From Magnetococcales bacterium DCbin4 (GTDB taxonomy: Bacteria; Pseudomonadota; Magnetococcia; Magnetococcales; UBA8363), in the NCBI GenBank assembly GCA_002753735.1, contig PEAN01000041.1:1-35506 (forward strand): a stretch of 35,506 nucleotides of DNA, in the 5' to 3' direction. Shown here one piece after another: positions 32,764 to 35,506 of this stretch (position 1 is its first letter; each line of letters opens with the position of its first letter). Made by a program: the position numbers and the translations under genes. Below the pieces are notes generated by a model, which saw only the letters and a program-made list of their open reading frames with translations, searched no databases and was not told the origin of the DNA.

Positions 32764-35385
32764 ATGATCAAAGACGCTTCTTTGACCCACAGTGACACTG
32801 TTGGTTTCATTCCCGCGGTCACAGCCATATTTCGCATCGGTTTTGTCCTCTTCACCGTTGAATTTCTTGTCATGCTCATTCTTCCCCGCATGACCGGAGA
32901 AGGTGGGATGGAAACCTGGTTCGCCGTTTTGGAGGATTCGTTCCTGTTGGCGGTGATTTCCACCCCACTGATCATGAGATGGTCGCTGAAGGGTTCGGAC
33001 ACAACGAAAAAATTCATAAAATATGATCTTTCCTTCAGCATTACTGCGTTCAATGTCGGTATTGCGGTGTTTTCCATCGTCTTTTCCATCGAATGTGGCA
33101 TCATGCTGTTCATTCCGGTGACCGGATACGAGGAAGGATCGCTGATTCTCGCCACCCTCGATGCCTCCATGCTGGCCGCCAGTGCAGCTCCCATCGTGTT
33201 CTTCCTGATCGTACTGGATCCGGGTGGCATATTGACGGTTTTCCACGCCAACAAACTGAAAAACGTCCGACGACAGTTTCTCATGTTGTTTCTGCCACAG
33301 GTGATTCTATTTTCACTGGTCACCGAGGCCCTTTATTCCCAGGAGGCACGTTCCCGTATCAATCAAGTGGAGCACAAAGAACTTCAGTCCCTCAAGTTGA
33401 TCGAAGACCACCTGTCCCGGGAAATGGAATATGTGGTGGAGGATCTGCTGCTTCTGACCCACAACCCGGCTACACTGGAATCGGCACGGGGAAATCCGGA
33501 TGCCAAGGCGATGTTGCTCCAGGACTTCTCTTGGCTGCTCCAGGCGAAAAACCGGTTCCAAAGCATATTTCTGGTCGATTCCCACGGAAGGACCCAGGTT
33601 CAGATCGATCTGCATGATGGCGAGGTGCAAAAGACAACGACCGAACCATCATTCCTCCTGGCCCGGAACATGCCCGACCCCGAGTCTGTTCAGGATGGTA
33701 CCATCACCCTCACCGGACCCTTGGTGCCCGCACACCTTCCCCGGGGTGCCATTGTGTTACGGCTTGGATCCCCGGTCATGGATTCCGAGGGACGGGTTGT
33801 CGGCATGATTTTCCTGGATTGTTTCTGGGAGAACTTTAAAATGATGCTCACACCCATGGTCGAATCATTGGTGGGACAATTGCAATTTCATGCGTCTGAT
33901 CGATCCCGGCTTGATTTGTTTTCCACGGCAACGACCGCTTTTCCCATGGGAGATTCCCTCTGGCAAAAAGTGACTCAGACGCATGAGGGACGGATTGGGT
34001 TATCCAGCCATCATGGAACCTTCCTGTTCACCACCCTCAATCTTCAAGGACGATTTCCCTCTTGGGCACGGCATGAACAACGCGTATTGCATACCTCTTC
34101 ATGGAAAATCATCTCCTGGGTTTCCACCGGGAAGCAGAGTGCCTTTCTGGCGGTATTCCACAAACGATTGTTGATCCTGCAATCCTTTTTGATCGGACTG
34201 GCCGCGATCGGCAGTTGGTTTTTCGCCCAGGCCATCATCAATCATCGGGAAGCGGATGCGCGAAGTGAACAGGCACATCAATCACAAATCACCTTGAATG
34301 CCCTTCTTGAAACCGCGCTGCTTCCCATGGCGCTGGAAAAACAACTGCGTTCCGCCATTCAGATCGTCAGCGCAACCCCCTGGGTGGGATTGACCGGCAA
34401 AGGGGCCATTTTCATTGCCGATCCCGAGGAACAGCATATGAAGCTGGTGGCACATCTGGGTTTGTCGGAACTTGAACAGAGCCAGGTGCAAAAAATATCC
34501 ATGGGCCGTTGTCTGTGTCACCAGGAAGGCAACTGGCGTCGGGTATTGCAGTTCCCCCAGGATGCCCCGGATCATGTCCCTTGCTTGAAAAACAAAGGGC
34601 TTCAGGGCAGTTACTGTGTTCCCATCCCGGGAACCCACGGGCCGTTGGGGGTGATGCATATGGAGTTGAAGTCGGCAGCCGCTTCCCGGGAAGAAGAGGC
34701 CTTCTTCTTTACCGTGGCAGGGACGCTTTCTGCCATCATCGAACGACGCCGGATGGAATTGGAACTCACCAAAACGAATGAAGAGCTGAAACAAACCCGT
34801 CTTGATATCATTCACCGCTTGGGCATGGCCGCTGAATATCGCGACCAGGATACCGGACTGCATGTGGTGCGTATGAGCAAATATGCCGCCCTCCTGGCCA
34901 AAGCCGCCGGATTTTCGGAAAGCTTTTGCGAAACCATGCTCAACGCCGCTCCCATGCATGACATCGGCAAGATCGGAATTCCCGATCATATTCTCCTTAA
35001 ACCGGCGCGTTTGAACGAACAAGAATGGGAAATCATGAAAAAACACACCTTGATCGGGTCAATGATGCTGCACGGTTATGATGCCGAACCGATGAATACT
35101 GCGCATATCATTGCCCTGACCCATCACGAACGATGGGACGGCAAAGGTTATCCCATTGGTGTCCCGGGTGAGGAAATCCCCATTGAAGGTCGAATCTGCG
35201 CCATTGCCGATGTCTTCGATGCCCTGACCAGCGAACGGCCTTATAAGAAAGCGTGGGAAGACGAGGAAGCCCTTCGGGAAATTCGCAAAATGGCGGGTGT
35301 CGCCTTCGATCCCAATCTGGTGGAGGTTTTTGTCAATATCTTTCCAGAAATGCTCGCCATCAAAAAAACCTACACCGATGAGTAG
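32764..35385 (+). CDS. Membrane HD-GYP phosphodiesterase with periplasmic sensor and GAF domain
   Basis: The protein has 873 residues. The N-terminus has two copies of a two-helix module (about 15-75 and 95-152), then a helix near 170-190, an extracytoplasmic sensor region of dCache-like character (about 200-460), a membrane helix (about 470-493), a GAF domain (about 520-670) and an HD-GYP domain. HD-GYP residues are intact: HD at 732-733 (MHDIGKIGIP), HHERWDGKGYP with GYP at 795-797, and ADVFDALTSERPYKKAW. It should hydrolyse cyclic di-GMP to pGpG or GMP and link an external cue to motility or attachment (family knowledge), consistent with the flagellar and adhesin genes nearby. It ends directly at repeat copy J. 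Confidence 0.93.
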   Translation: MIKDASLTHSDTVGFIPAVTAIFRIGFVLFTVEFLVMLILPRMTGEGGMETWFAVLEDSFLLAVISTPLIMRWSLKGSDTTKKFIKYDLSFSITAFNVGIAVFSIVFSIECGIMLFIPVTGYEEGSLILATLDASMLAASAAPIVFFLIVLDPGGILTVFHANKLKNVRRQFLMLFLPQVILFSLVTEALYSQEARSRINQVEHKELQSLKLIEDHLSREMEYVVEDLLLLTHNPATLESARGNPDAKAMLLQDFSWLLQAKNRFQSIFLVDSHGRTQVQIDLHDGEVQKTTTEPSFLLARNMPDPESVQDGTITLTGPLVPAHLPRGAIVLRLGSPVMDSEGRVVGMIFLDCFWENFKMMLTPMVESLVGQLQFHASDRSRLDLFSTATTAFPMGDSLWQKVTQTHEGRIGLSSHHGTFLFTTLNLQGRFPSWARHEQRVLHTSSWKIISWVSTGKQSAFLAVFHKRLLILQSFLIGLAAIGSWFFAQAIINHREADARSEQAHQSQITLNALLETALLPMALEKQLRSAIQIVSATPWVGLTGKGAIFIADPEEQHMKLVAHLGLSELEQSQVQKISMGRCLCHQEGNWRRVLQFPQDAPDHVPCLKNKGLQGSYCVPIPGTHGPLGVMHMELKSAAASREEEAFFFTVAGTLSAIIERRRMELELTKTNEELKQTRLDIIHRLGMAAEYRDQDTGLHVVRMSKYAALLAKAAGFSESFCETMLNAAPMHDIGKIGIPDHILLKPARLNEQEWEIMKKHTLIGSMMLHGYDAEPMNTAHIIALTHHERWDGKGYPIGVPGEEIPIEGRICAIADVFDALTSERPYKKAWEDEEALREIRKMAGVAFDPNLVEVFVNIFPEMLAIKKTYTDE

Positions 35386-35506
35386 TTCTACTTTGTTACA
35401 TTCATTAACTGGAGAGGATGGCTGACAATTGACTGATATACATAGGAATATTGAAAGAAAAAAGGGGGCTTAAGGGATTGCCCCCAGGACTTTGACTTTG
35501 ATTTTG
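35386..35506. repeat. Left arm of palindromic repeat, copy J (cut by window end)
   Basis: It begins at the base after the HD-GYP stop codon with TTCTACTTTGTTACATTCAT and follows the right arm of copy G (reverse complement) almost base for base, through AATATTGAAAG, the A-tract, GGGGGCTTAAGGGATTGCCC and CTTTGACTTTGATTTTG. The rest lies beyond the window. Confidence 0.9.

Noticed and set aside
3680-35506. Insertion sequences
   Set aside because: No transposase or fragment of one was found in any frame; the repeats are too short to be autonomous.

Overview
The window looks like a chromosomal segment from a motile Gram-negative proteobacterium. The evidence is a flgBC-fliEFGHI flagellar block, a lipoprotein signal, periplasmic and outer-surface proteins, and a type I-secreted RTX adhesin. 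Most genes are GC-rich (roughly 60% by eye). The gene mix (HD-GYP and cyclase signalling proteins, HemN plus a HemY-type oxidase, flagellar block order) would suit a microaerobic aquatic lineage such as the Magnetococcia/Alphaproteobacteria. That placement is tentative, because no rRNA or marker phylogeny is available here.

Layout. 1-3674: 3' part of a giant repeat/vWA/RTX adhesin (+). 3857-5502: ArsR-rhodanese regulator (-) divergent from a sterol desaturase/fatty acid hydroxylase-like membrane enzyme (+). 5679-7135: miaA then a zinc-ribbon NUDIX hydrolase (-). 7289-8020: SDR oxidoreductase (+). 7983-10880: an AT-rich two-gene operon (-) encoding a histidine kinase with a deoxyribosyltransferase-like and a nuclease-fold-like N-terminus, followed by a response regulator fused to a class III nucleotide cyclase. 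10979-17345: flagellar operon flgB-flgC-fliE-fliF-fliG-fliH-fliI (-). 17768-17995: orphan YgiT-type zinc-finger protein (-). 18136-24010: hemL (-), an ankyrin protein (+), then hemN-hemY-dnaQ (-). 24232-25416: SPOR-domain protein (+). 26046-28360: unknown lipoprotein and alpha/beta hydrolase (-). 28541-28846: small secreted protein (+). 28858-30509: DUF2157 and GDYxxLxY membrane pair (-). 30824-32362: RND-type adaptor and stand-alone acyl carrier protein (-). 32764-35385: large membrane HD-GYP protein (+).

The strongest non-coding signal is a dispersed palindromic repeat present at ten sites (about fifteen arms). Its arm is an A-tract, a GGGGGC/GCCCCC-type hairpin and a TTTTGACTTTG-like tail. 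Most copies start within a few bases of a stop codon. Two-armed copies sit between convergent genes and occur in both orientations. One copy (25487-25995) is a 509-bp near-palindrome whose core holds four ordered hairpins with conserved loops and apparently compensated stems. The start of another copy runs off the window at 35386.

The best candidate for an undescribed protein system is the AT-rich kinase/cyclase pair at 7983-10880. It looks like a two-component cascade in which a nucleotide- or nucleic-acid-sensing histidine kinase controls cyclic nucleotide synthesis. Function is inferred from domain order only.
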